From Hoeflea sp. (GTDB taxonomy: Bacteria > Pseudomonadota > Alphaproteobacteria > Rhizobiales > Rhizobiaceae), in NCBI RefSeq assembly GCF_002733955.1, contig NZ_NVXQ01000004.1, forward strand, positions 62,001-126,000: a DNA stretch of 64,000 nucleotides, read 5' to 3'. Both the position numbers and the translations under genes were made by a program. The notes under the pieces were generated by a model. The model saw only the letters and a list, made by a program, of their open reading frames with translations. It was not told the origin of the DNA and made no database searches. Position 1 is the first letter of the stretch; each line of letters starts with the position of its first letter. Positions 25,658 through 33,511 of this stretch are shown here, one piece after another.

Positions 25658-27126
25658 TGCGGCACATCACGCTTCCCGATACTGGAACAGCCGCCGCCTG
25701 GCGCGAGGCCGCCCGCTCGTGCCTCAAGGAAGGACTGTCGCCTGCCGACATCCTGTGGGGCAGCGAGGCAAGCGAGCGCAGCCTATTTGATGACCAGCCC
25801 GTTTCGGGTGCTGCGCCGGTAAAAATGACGGTGCCGCGCAGTTTCGTCAGCCTCGCCGAAACCGTCTGCTGGCACCGTGACGCGGACCGCTTTGCACGGC
25901 TCTACGCCTTCCTGTGGCGGCTGAAAGACGCGCCGCATCTGATTGCCGATCGTGGCGACAGGGAGCTGGCGCATCTGCGCTCAATGGAAAAATCGGTGCA
26001 TCGATGCCAGCACAAGATGAAGGCCTTCGTGCGGTTCCGGGAAATCGGCGAGCGCGATGCTGCGCGGCGCAGTTTTGCCGCCTGGTTCGAGCCGACCCAC
26101 CACACGGTGGAGCCGACGGCGGATTTCTTCGCCCGCCGCTTTGCCGACATGGACTGGCGCATCGTCACACCGGAGAAGACTGCAATCTTTCTCGATGGGC
26201 GCTTGAGCTTTGCCCCGGGTCAGCCCAAGCCGGACTTGCCGGATGACGCCGGCGAGGCGCTGTGGCTCACCTATTTCCGCAGCATCTTCAACCCGGCGCG
26301 GCTGAAGGTGCAGGCGATGACCTCGGAGATGCCGAAGAAATACTGGAAGAACCTGCCCGAAGCGGCGACCATTCCCGACCTGATTGCCAATGCCCCGGCG
26401 CGGGCCCGGGCGATGGCCGAGGCAGCCCCCACCCTGCCCCCGGTTCGGGCCGAAAAGGCGCGGCAACAACTCGCCGCACACATGTCAGCCTGGGAAGGCC
26501 CGAAAGAGGCGCTGCCGGCGGCGATCCACGATTGCACCCGCTGTCCGCTGCACAGAACCGCGACGCAAGCGGTGCCCGGCGTCGGGCCGCACGACGCGGC
26601 GCTGATGATTGTCGGCGAGCAGCCGGGTGATCAGGAAGACCTGGCGGGCCTGCCCTTTGTCGGCCCGGCCGGGCAGCTGTTCGACCGGGTTGCGGAGGCC
26701 GCCGGATTACGGAGACAGGAGGCCTTCGTCACCAATGCGGTCAAGCACTTCAAGTTCACCCCGCGCGGCAAGCGGCGGTTGCACCAGCGGCCGAATTCCG
26801 GCGAGATCGAGCATTGCCGCTGGTGGCTGGATGCCGAACGGGCGCTGGTCAAGCCTAAGCTGATCCTGGCGCTCGGCGCCACGGCTGCGGAAGCGCTGAC
26901 CGGGTCCGGCGTCAATATTCTGCGCCGCCGCGGCACGGTGGAACAGCTTGCCGACGGCACCCCGGTGCTGCTGGCCGTGCATCCGTCGTTCCTGCTGCGC
27001 CTGCCCGATCCGGCGGAACGGGAAAGGCAGACAGCGTTGTTCGAGGCGGATCTTCGCTGTGCGATGGAGATGGTTGCAGCGCTCGTGGCACCAACTACAG
27101 CGGCAGCTCTTGCTGAACCGCGATGA
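25654..27126 (+). CDS. DUF4130/UdgX fusion, uracil-DNA-binding repair protein
   Basis: A 490-aa two-domain protein. Residues about 1-245 are the DUF4130 (TIGR03915-like) domain that usually accompanies the radical SAM gene (SMEKSVHRCQHKMKAFVRFRE, YFRSIFNPARLKVQAMTSEMPKKYWKNLPE read as parts). Residues about 285-480 are UdgX, a family-4-like uracil-DNA glycosylase with a [4Fe-4S] cluster: CTRC at 294-297, GEQPGDQEDL at 321-330, KRRLH at 373-377, Cys388, and VHPSFLLR near the end. In UdgX the histidine of the KRRIH loop forms a covalent bond to the uracil-derived abasic site (established for the mycobacterial protein); here Ile is Leu but His377 is kept. Start is the GTG at 25654 (GTGA overlap) or the ATG at 25657. 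Confidence 0.92.
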   Translation: MMRHITLPDTGTAAAWREAARSCLKEGLSPADILWGSEASERSLFDDQPVSGAAPVKMTVPRSFVSLAETVCWHRDADRFARLYAFLWRLKDAPHLIADRGDRELAHLRSMEKSVHRCQHKMKAFVRFREIGERDAARRSFAAWFEPTHHTVEPTADFFARRFADMDWRIVTPEKTAIFLDGRLSFAPGQPKPDLPDDAGEALWLTYFRSIFNPARLKVQAMTSEMPKKYWKNLPEAATIPDLIANAPARARAMAEAAPTLPPVRAEKARQQLAAHMSAWEGPKEALPAAIHDCTRCPLHRTATQAVPGVGPHDAALMIVGEQPGDQEDLAGLPFVGPAGQLFDRVAEAAGLRRQEAFVTNAVKHFKFTPRGKRRLHQRPNSGEIEHCRWWLDAERALVKPKLILALGATAAEALTGSGVNILRRRGTVEQLADGTPVLLAVHPSFLLRLPDPAERERQTALFEADLRCAMEMVAALVAPTTAAALAEPR

Positions 27127-27129
27127 AGA

Positions 27130-27603
27130 TCAAGCGGTGACGGAGGCGGCAACAGCGTTGAGCGCTTGCGCTGCATCCTTCGGGTCAAGCCGGATTTGCA
27201 GCCCGCGCTGGCCACCATTGATGAACACATAGGGCTCGGCCAAGGCGGCCAACTCGATTGCGGTCGGCACCCGCTTTTTCTGGCCGAAAGGGCTGATGCC
27301 GCCAACGTGATAACCGGTCAGACGTTCGGCGTCCGCCGGTTTCATCATCGTCGCCGACTTGCCGCCCAGGGCTGCGGCCAGCTTTTTCATGCTGACCTCA
27401 TGATCGGATGGCAGCACGACGCAGACCGGCTTGCCGTCAAGTTCCGCCATCAGGGTCTTGAGCACCCGCGAGGCCGGCTCGCCAAGCGCCTCTGCTGCCT
27501 GCAGGCCAATGCTTTCGGCATCGGGGTCGTAGTCATAGCTGTGGGTGGTGTAGGTGATGCCGAGCTTGCCGAGCGTTTGCGTGGCGCGGGTGGTCTTCGC
27601 CAT
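27130..27603 (-). CDS. ybaK: Cys-tRNA(Pro)/Cys-tRNA(Cys) deacylase YbaK
   Basis: Trans-editing enzyme of 157 aa that hydrolyses Cys mischarged on tRNA-Pro. The YbaK/EbsC fold is clear from HSYDYDPDAESIGLQAAEALG, VLKTLMAELDGKPVCVVLPSD and the loop GGISPFGQKKRVPT; the conserved lysine of the first beta-strand (VLKTL, about residue 49) is the key catalytic/binding residue in YbaK. Length is that of stand-alone YbaK. It converges on the UdgX gene with three bases between stops, and lies 11 bp downstream of the yffB-like gene, so these two probably form one transcript. Confidence 0.92.
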   Translation of the reverse strand: MAKTTRATQTLGKLGITYTTHSYDYDPDAESIGLQAAEALGEPASRVLKTLMAELDGKPVCVVLPSDHEVSMKKLAAALGGKSATMMKPADAERLTGYHVGGISPFGQKKRVPTAIELAALAEPYVFINGGQRGLQIRLDPKDAAQALNAVAASVTA

Positions 27604-27614
27604 CTCACCTCTCC

Positions 27615-27962
27615 TCAGGCGAAGAACTGCTCGTAGCGGTCGGGCTTGAAACCCACGATGATCCGGTCACCCGCTTCCAGCACCGGGCGCTTGATCATCG
27701 ACGGCTGCGCCAGCATCAGGGCAATCGCCTTTTCCTGGTCGAGATCCTGCTTGTCGGCGTCATCGAGCTTGCGGAAGGTCATGCCAGCGCGATTGAGCAC
27801 GGTCTCCCAGCCGGCCTCACTGCACCAGCGCTCGAGTTGCCCCCGGTCGATGCCGGAAGCCTTGTAGTCGTGAAACTCCGCCTCGACCGAATGCTCGGCG
27901 AGCCAGGCCCGCGCCTTCTTCATCGTGTCGCAGTTTTTTATGCCGTAGATGGTGACGGTCAT
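27615..27962 (-). CDS. ArsC family reductase (YffB/Spx-like)
   Basis: Thioredoxin-fold protein of 115 aa. The N-terminal motif IYGIKNCDTMKKARAWL holds the single conserved Cys11 of YffB-type proteins, and the C-terminal part has PSMIKRPVLEAGDRIIVGFKPDRYEQ, the ArsC-like RPxL loop. It lacks the full set of arginines of true arsenate reductases and no ars genes are near, so a glutathione-dependent thiol reductase of the YffB type is more likely than arsenate reduction. It precedes ybaK by 11 bp. Confidence 0.88.
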   Translation of the reverse strand: MTVTIYGIKNCDTMKKARAWLAEHSVEAEFHDYKASGIDRGQLERWCSEAGWETVLNRAGMTFRKLDDADKQDLDQEKAIALMLAQPSMIKRPVLEAGDRIIVGFKPDRYEQFFA

Positions 27963-28006
27963 GTCCGGCCTTTCAGTTCTTGTAACGGGAGATCAAGACT
28001 TCCCAA

Positions 28007-29578
28007 TCATTCCCACTCGATGGTGCCGGGGGGTTTGGAGGTGACGTCGTAGACGACGCGGTTGATGCCCTTGACCTCGTTGATGATCCGGGTCGCGGCA
28101 CGCCCAAGGAAATCCATCTCGTAGGGATAGAAATCCGCGGTCATGCCGTCGACCGAGGTGACGGCGCGGAGCGCACAGACGAACTCGTAGGTGCGGCCAT
28201 CGCCCATGACGCCGACGGTCTGCACCGGCAACAGCACGGCGAATGCCTGCCAGATGGTGTCGTAGAGGCCGGCCTTGCGGATCTCGTCGAGATAGATCGC
28301 ATCGGCCTGGCGCAGGATGTCGAGCTTGTCGCGGGTGATGCCGCCGGGGCAGCGGATCGCCAGTCCCGGTCCGGGGAACGGATGCCGGCCGATGAAGCTT
28401 TCCGGCAGGCCGAGCTCCTTGCCCAGCACCCGGACTTCGTCCTTGAACAGTTCGCGCAAGGGCTCGACCAGCTGCATGTTCATGCGCTCGGGCAGACCGC
28501 CGACATTGTGGTGCGACTTGATGGTGACCGAAGGACCGCCGGAGAAGGAGACGCTCTCGATGACATCGGGGTAGAGTGTGCCCTGGGCGAGGAAATCGGC
28601 GCCGCCGATCTTCTTGGCTTCTTCCTCGAAAACCTCGATGAACAGCCGGCCGATGGTCTTGCGCTTGGTTTCCGGATCCGCCTCGCCTTCAAGCTGCGAG
28701 ATGAAGCGGTCGGACGCATCGATCATCTTCAGATTGAGGTTGTAGTGATCGCGGAACATCTGCACCACGTCGGCAGCTTCGTTCATCCGCATCAGGCCAT
28801 GATCGACCAGGATGCAGGTCAGTTGGTCGCCGATGGCTTCGTGGATCAGCAGCGCCGCAACGGAGGAATCCACGCCGCCGGAAAGCGCGCAGATGACCTT
28901 GCCGGAACCGACCTGGTCGCGGATCTTCTGCACCATTTCGGCGCGGTAGGCGGCCATCGACCAGTCGGATTTGAGGCCAACGATCTTGTGCACGAAGTTG
29001 GACAGGAGCTTGGCGCCATCGGGCGTGTGCACCACTTCCGGGTGGAACATGGTGGTGTAGTAGCGCTTGTCCTCGTTGACCGATATGGCAAACGGCGCAT
29101 TCGGCGATGTGCCGATCACCTCGAAGCCTTCCGGAAGACGCGTGACGCGGTCGCCGTGGCTCATCCAGACCGGGTATTTCTTGCCGACTTCCCAAAAACC
29201 TTCGAACAACGGCGAGGCTTTGAGGATCTCGACATCGGCGCGGCCGAATTCGCGGTGGTGACCGCCTTCGACATGGCCGCCGATCTGGGTGCAGAGCGTC
29301 TGCTGGCCATAACAGATGGCGAGGATCGGCACGCCGGAATCAAACACTGCCTGCGGCGCGCGCGGCGAGCCTTCACGGGTGACCGAATCCGGTCCGCCGG
29401 AAAAGATCACGCCTTTCGGCTTCATCCGCTCGAAGCCTTCATCGGCAAGCTGGAACGGGACAATTTCGCAATACACGCCGGCTTCGCGAACCCGGCGGGC
29501 AATGAGCTGCGTCACCTGACTGCCGAAATCGATAATCAGGATGGAATCGGGATGAGTGGTGTGAAGGATATCGTTCAT
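28007..29578 (-). CDS. guaA: GMP synthase (glutamine-hydrolysing)
   Basis: Converts XMP to GMP in purine synthesis, 523 aa. The class I glutamine amidotransferase domain has its catalytic Cys in [12 protein letters not shown] (about residue 89) and His/Glu in [11 protein letters not shown] (near 176-180). The ATP-pyrophosphatase domain has the P-loop [14 protein letters not shown] near residue 231, and the C-terminal dimerisation domain ends with the canonical PPGTIEWE. All elements are intact and length is standard. The MTA/SAH nucleosidase gene lies 9 bp upstream, so they may share a transcript. Confidence 0.98.
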   Translation of the reverse strand: MNDILHTTHPDSILIIDFGSQVTQLIARRVREAGVYCEIVPFQLADEGFERMKPKGVIFSGGPDSVTREGSPRAPQAVFDSGVPILAICYGQQTLCTQIGGHVEGGHHREFGRADVEILKASPLFEGFWEVGKKYPVWMSHGDRVTRLPEGFEVIGTSPNAPFAISVNEDKRYYTTMFHPEVVHTPDGAKLLSNFVHKIVGLKSDWSMAAYRAEMVQKIRDQVGSGKVICALSGGVDSSVAALLIHEAIGDQLTCILVDHGLMRMNEAADVVQMFRDHYNLNLKMIDASDRFISQLEGEADPETKRKTIGRLFIEVFEEEAKKIGGADFLAQGTLYPDVIESVSFSGGPSVTIKSHHNVGGLPERMNMQLVEPLRELFKDEVRVLGKELGLPESFIGRHPFPGPGLAIRCPGGITRDKLDILRQADAIYLDEIRKAGLYDTIWQAFAVLLPVQTVGVMGDGRTYEFVCALRAVTSVDGMTADFYPYEMDFLGRAATRIINEVKGINRVVYDVTSKPPGTIEWE

Positions 29579-29587
29579 GGCGAGCGA

Positions 29588-30220
29588 TTAAGCCAAAGCC
29601 GCGCCGGATGCAATCGCCTGCTCGACGCGATCCACCGCATCGGCGAGTTTTTCGTCGATCACATGCAAATATTCGGTCCAGTCGTCGATGTGGTTGAGCT
29701 CGGCCTTGCCATCGGAAATGCCGCGCAGGCCGATCACCGGGACATCGAAACGGCTGGCGGCGCGCAAAACGGCGAAGGTTTCCATGTCGACCATGTCGGC
29801 GTCGATCAGATCATAGGCAGCGCCCGAGACGATGTTGGCGCCGGTCGAAAGGCTTGCCGAAAGCACGCCTTCGGCAATTTCCGGCAAGGGCAGGACGGCG
29901 GGCAGATCGAGAAACGGGGTGCGGCCCTTCTCGAAACCGAGCGGGCTTGCATCCATGTCGCGGTAGCTCACGGAGGAGACTTGGTAGACGCCGGTCTGCT
30001 CCAGCGTGCGGGACCCGGCGGAGCCGAGGCAGACGATGCAATCGGGCCGGGTCCGGTCCATCCGCGACAGGGCGCCTGCCACCGCGACCGCCGCCTCGAC
30101 CGGACCAACGCCGGTGATCAGCGGCTCGAAGCGGTTCTTGAGGTGCGGGCCGTATTCGGGTTCCGCCGCCATCACGTAAAGCACCTGGCGGGTGCCGACT
30201 GTCTTGAGTGTGCCGCTCAT
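29588..30220 (-). CDS. mtnN: 5'-methylthioadenosine/S-adenosylhomocysteine nucleosidase-like phosphorylase-fold protein
   Basis: Nucleoside phosphorylase-fold hydrolase of 210 aa that should cleave MTA and SAH to adenine and the thio-sugar. Visible motifs are ITGVGPVEAAVAVAGAL (near residue 35), CLGSAGSRT (near 64), the substrate-binding VDMETFAVLRAA (near 143), and GLRGISDGKAE with the catalytic Asp near 167. It is somewhat shorter than the E. coli enzyme (about 230 aa) at the N-terminus. Its ATG overlaps the PaaI thioesterase stop by four bases. Substrate range is inferred from family; a related purine or futalosine hydrolase role is less likely. Confidence 0.85.
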   Translation of the reverse strand: MSGTLKTVGTRQVLYVMAAEPEYGPHLKNRFEPLITGVGPVEAAVAVAGALSRMDRTRPDCIVCLGSAGSRTLEQTGVYQVSSVSYRDMDASPLGFEKGRTPFLDLPAVLPLPEIAEGVLSASLSTGANIVSGAAYDLIDADMVDMETFAVLRAASRFDVPVIGLRGISDGKAELNHIDDWTEYLHVIDEKLADAVDRVEQAIASGAALA

Positions 30221-30666
30221 CCGTCTATCCCTTCACGTCCGCGCACCACCATCATGGTTCCGGTCATCGAGGCAATCAGCTTGGCCGGGCCGTCTGTGAG
30301 GGCATAGCCGCGCCCGTCGCTGACGATGATGGTGCTGCCGGGCTTGGTGACCTCGCCGCGAAACAGGAAGCGGTCGCCGCGTCCGGGTGACAGCAGGTTG
30401 ATCTTGAATTCGATGGTCAGTACGGCCGCATCTTCCGGCATCACCGAAAGTGCTGCATAGCCGCAGGCCGAATCGAGCGCGGTGGACAGGATACCCGCAT
30501 GCAGGAAGCCGTGCTGCTGGGTAAGATCCTCGCGGAACGGCATCTCGATCTCGATGATGCCGTATTCGACCTTGGTCAGCTCGGCGCCGATGGTGCGCAT
30601 GATGTTCTGGCGCGCATAGCTCGCGGTCACACGCTCGCGGAAATTCTCGTCGGGCCTCTCATTCAT
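30217..30666 (-). CDS. PaaI family thioesterase
   Basis: Hot-dog thioesterase of 149 aa. The PaaI-type motif GFLHAGILSTALDSACGYAAL (residues about 53-73, written here as GFLHAGIL and ALDSACGYAAL) contains the H-G and the D/S positions used for acyl-CoA hydrolysis. The following TIEFKINLLSPGRGDRFLFRGEV is the central strand pair of the fold. Substrate unknown. It overlaps the nucleosidase gene by four bases and is the first gene of the block running through guaA. Confidence 0.88.
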   Translation of the reverse strand: MNERPDENFRERVTASYARQNIMRTIGAELTKVEYGIIEIEMPFREDLTQQHGFLHAGILSTALDSACGYAALSVMPEDAAVLTIEFKINLLSPGRGDRFLFRGEVTKPGSTIIVSDGRGYALTDGPAKLIASMTGTMMVVRGREGIDG

Positions 30667-30741
30667 GCGGCAAATCCTTTCGCAGGTGCGAAGGTGCCAA
30701 GCAGAGGGGCAAACAGCAAGCGAATTTTCAGAACATGCGGC

Positions 30742-31206
30742 TCAGAGCGGGTTCAGCCACCAGATTGCAGCATTCAGGTAGCCGGCAAAGCTGACCCAGG
30801 CGGCATAGGGCAGAAACAGCAGCGCGGAGGGGCGATCTCGATCCCAGGCCAGTGCAATGAAGCAAAGGATCGCAATCAGCATGAAGGCCAGGATCACCAG
30901 CGACAGATCAGGACGGTGCAGCGAGAAAAACACCGGAGACCAGGCGAAGTTCAGCGCCATCTGGATAAACCAGGTCTTGGGCAGCCAGGTTCCACGCTCG
31001 CGGATGAAGACCCGCGCGCCGGCGATGCCGATGAGCACGTAAAGCGTCGTCCATACCGGGCCGAAGATCCAGTTGGGCGGGTTGAGCGCCGGCTTCTGCA
31101 GCTCCTGGTACCAGGGTCCGGGGATCGAGGCATAACCGATCAGGCTGCCGCCGGCGACGGTCAGGACCACAAACAGGATCAATGTCGGCGCATGGGATTT
31201 GTTCAT
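30742..31206 (-). CDS. tspO: TspO/MBR family tryptophan-rich sensory protein
   Basis: Integral membrane protein of 154 aa with five helices. The tryptophan-rich motifs are PGPWYQELQKPALNPPNWIFGPVWT (read in two pieces near residues 29-53) and NFAWSPVFFSLHRPDLS near 90. In alphaproteobacteria TspO binds tetrapyrroles and influences pigment and stress gene expression (family knowledge). No pigment genes are nearby. It stands alone between the thioesterase and rsmB genes, with short gaps on both sides. Confidence 0.93.
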   Translation of the reverse strand: MNKSHAPTLILFVVLTVAGGSLIGYASIPGPWYQELQKPALNPPNWIFGPVWTTLYVLIGIAGARVFIRERGTWLPKTWFIQMALNFAWSPVFFSLHRPDLSLVILAFMLIAILCFIALAWDRDRPSALLFLPYAAWVSFAGYLNAAIWWLNPL

Positions 31207-31275
31207 GGGTTTACCTCTGGTCCGTCACCATCACACATTTAGCGCGCTGCGGGCGGCTTGCCATCCCTGAGAGGA

Positions 31276-32568
31276 TCACGCCTTGCGGCGGAAACCCGCG
31301 AAATAGAACCCGTCGGTGCCGGTGCGGCGCGGCGACAGCACCAGTCCCAGGTTCTGATCGGCATAGGGAACCGGCGCATCCGCATCGGCCACAGCAGAGC
31401 GCCAACGCTCCTTGAGGCTGATGGTTTCAAATTCGGGATGGCGCTGCAGGAAGGCCTTGACCCGGTCGGTGTTTTCCTCGGGCAGCAACGAACAGGTGAC
31501 ATAGGCCAGTTCACCGCCGGGACGGACATAGATCGAGGCGTCTTCCAGCACCTTGTCCTGATCGGCGGTGCGGTCGGTGATGTTCTTTTCCGAAATCCGC
31601 CATTTGGCGTCCGGGCGGCGGCGCCAGGTGCCGGTGCCGGTGCAGGGTGCGTCGATCAAGACCCGGTCCATGCGGTTTTCGAGACCTGCCAAGTTGGAGG
31701 CGCGTTCCTTGATATGGATGATTTCGGCGCCGGCGCGGCGGATGCGCTCGACCATCGGCGCCAGCCTGCGCCGGTCGGCATCATAGGCATTGATGCTGCC
31801 TTCGTTGTTCATCATCGCGGCAAAAGCCAGCGACTTGCCGCCACCGCCGGCGCAATAATCGAGCACCTTTTCGCCGGGATACACTCCGGCCAGAGCGGCT
31901 GCCAGTTGCGAGCCCTCGTCCTGGATTTCAAACCAGCCGCGGGCGAAGCTGACTTCGCTGGTGGCGGCGATCTGGCGCTGCGGTCCGACGCCGGGCTCAA
32001 TGCGAATTCCGTTTGGCGCCAGCCGGGTGGCCTGCGCGCCCTGCTCGGCAAAGGCTTCGAGCACCTGATCGCGATCGGTCGCAAGCGTGTTGACGCGGAG
32101 ATCGAGCGGCGGGCGGGCCGTCATGGCCTGGGCTTCGGCTTCCCACTGATCGCCAAAGGCGCGCTCGAACGAGGCGGCCAGCCAGTCGGGGATGTCGGCA
32201 CGAACATGCGGCTCGGCCTGCGACAGGTCACGCGCCAGACAGGCGACGAGGTGTTCCGTCGAGGGGATTTCGGGCGCGAACTTGTCGCCGTCGAGGCTGG
32301 AGGTCAGTTCTTCCGGGCTGATGCTCCACTGCCGCAGCAGCGTGGCGATCGCCAGATCGGCGGGCGTCTCGCCATCCATGATGAAACCGTGCGAGAGCTT
32401 CATCCTCAGCGCATCATGCACCAGATTGGAAATCGCCGCGCGATCCCCGGATCCGGCAAAGCGATGGGACAGGCCCCAATCCTTCAGTGCATCGGGAACC
32501 GGCCGGTGGCGGGTCTCGATATCGGTCAGGACTTCAATGGCTGCTTGCAGACGTCCGCCTAGGCGCAT
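31276..32568 (-). CDS. rsmB: 16S rRNA m5C methyltransferase RsmB-like (NOL1/NOP2/sun)
   Basis: SAM-dependent RNA m5C methyltransferase of 430 aa. The SAM-binding motif VLDYCAGGGGKSLAFA is near residue 235; the two catalytic cysteines are in DAPCTGTGTWRRRPDAKW (motif IV) and YVTCSLLPEEN (motif VI). The N-terminal 140 residues form a helical RNA-binding domain that is shorter than the NusB-like domain of E. coli RsmB, as common in rhizobial members. RsmB methylates C967 of 16S rRNA in E. coli; a different rRNA or tRNA target cannot be excluded here. Start ATG 32566-32568. Confidence 0.9.
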   Translation of the reverse strand: MRLGGRLQAAIEVLTDIETRHRPVPDALKDWGLSHRFAGSGDRAAISNLVHDALRMKLSHGFIMDGETPADLAIATLLRQWSISPEELTSSLDGDKFAPEIPSTEHLVACLARDLSQAEPHVRADIPDWLAASFERAFGDQWEAEAQAMTARPPLDLRVNTLATDRDQVLEAFAEQGAQATRLAPNGIRIEPGVGPQRQIAATSEVSFARGWFEIQDEGSQLAAALAGVYPGEKVLDYCAGGGGKSLAFAAMMNNEGSINAYDADRRRLAPMVERIRRAGAEIIHIKERASNLAGLENRMDRVLIDAPCTGTGTWRRRPDAKWRISEKNITDRTADQDKVLEDASIYVRPGGELAYVTCSLLPEENTDRVKAFLQRHPEFETISLKERWRSAVADADAPVPYADQNLGLVLSPRRTGTDGFYFAGFRRKA

Positions 32569-32744
32569 GATCTTGTCTCCGAATGCATGGAGGGCTCAAT
32601 CGAGCCCCCTGAGCGATACCGCATATGCATTGCTTGGGTTGGGTACAGCGTCCGTCACGCCTCACGGCTGAGGCGCGGCGCTGTATGTTGGCCTCTGCTA
32701 GAGCGTTTCTTGCGCAAATGAAAGCGATTTGAGTGCCTGAAGGC

Positions 32745-33491
32745 CTAGATGCAACGGCCTCCGTCAACTTCCATGGCGACACCGGTGACCATTGACGCCT
32801 CGTCGGAGCAGAGGAAACAGGCCGCATTGGCCATGTCTTCGGGCGTTGAAAACCGTCCCAGCGGAATGGTCGAGAGGAACTTGGCGCGGATTTCCGGCGT
32901 GTCCTCACCCATGAAGGATTTGAGCAGCGGCGTCTCGCCTGCCACCGGGTTGATGGCGTTGACCCGGACACCCGAAGGCGCCAGTTCGACGGCCATCGAT
33001 TTGGTGGCGGTGATCATCCAGCCCTTGGAGGAATTGTACCAGGTCAGCCGCGGCCGCGGGCTGACGCCAGCGGTGGAGGCGACATTGAGAATGGCGCCCG
33101 CGCCTTTTTGTTTCATGAGCGGAACAAAGTGGCGTGCAGTCAGGTAAACCGACTTGGCATTGACCCCGAGAACCCGGTCGAATTCCTCTTCGCTGATCTC
33201 TTCCATCGCTGCGGGCAGATGGGTGATGCCGGCATTGTTGACCAGAATGTCGAGCCCGCTGAAACGCTCGAGCACGGTCTTTGCCATCGCTGCAACGCTG
33301 TCATTGCGCGACACATCCACCGCCACGGAAAAGGCCTGATCGCCGAGTTCCGACGCCAGATCCCGGGCTGCATCGGCGTTGATATCGGCGATGGCGACGC
33401 GGGCGCCCTCGGCCAGGAATTTGCGCACGATACCGGCGCCGAATCCGGATGCGCCGCCGGTGACCAGCGCAGTCTTGCCTTGAAGTCTCAT
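32745..33491 (-). CDS. SDR family oxidoreductase
   Basis: Classical short-chain dehydrogenase of 248 aa. The cofactor motif TGGASGFGAGI is at residues 11-21, NNAG near 88, the catalytic Ser in VASTAGVS, and the YxxxK pair in WYNSSKGW near 152. The C-terminal VNAINPVAGETPLL block and FLCSDEASMVTGVAMEVDGGRCI are typical of the glucose/3-oxoacyl dehydrogenase group. An AGGAGG site precedes the ATG. It is the last gene of the peptide-ABC/aldehyde dehydrogenase block (41.3-32.7 kb), 20 bp after the aldehyde dehydrogenase stop, suggesting it works on the same substrate, perhaps an alcohol or hydroxyacid. Confidence 0.92.
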   Translation of the reverse strand: MRLQGKTALVTGGASGFGAGIVRKFLAEGARVAIADINADAARDLASELGDQAFSVAVDVSRNDSVAAMAKTVLERFSGLDILVNNAGITHLPAAMEEISEEEFDRVLGVNAKSVYLTARHFVPLMKQKGAGAILNVASTAGVSPRPRLTWYNSSKGWMITATKSMAVELAPSGVRVNAINPVAGETPLLKSFMGEDTPEIRAKFLSTIPLGRFSTPEDMANAACFLCSDEASMVTGVAMEVDGGRCI

Positions 33492-33511
33492 GACTGTTTC
33501 CTCCTGAAATA

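Noticed and set aside
28382-30307. 641-codon plus-strand open frame
   Set aside because: Runs antisense through guaA and the nucleosidase gene, both of which have intact motifs on the minus strand.
32699-32750. Recurring 'tagagc' fragments at 32699, 58638 and 62106 as a dispersed repeat family
   Set aside because: Shared stretches are only six to eight bases; too short to call a repeat without genome-wide comparison.
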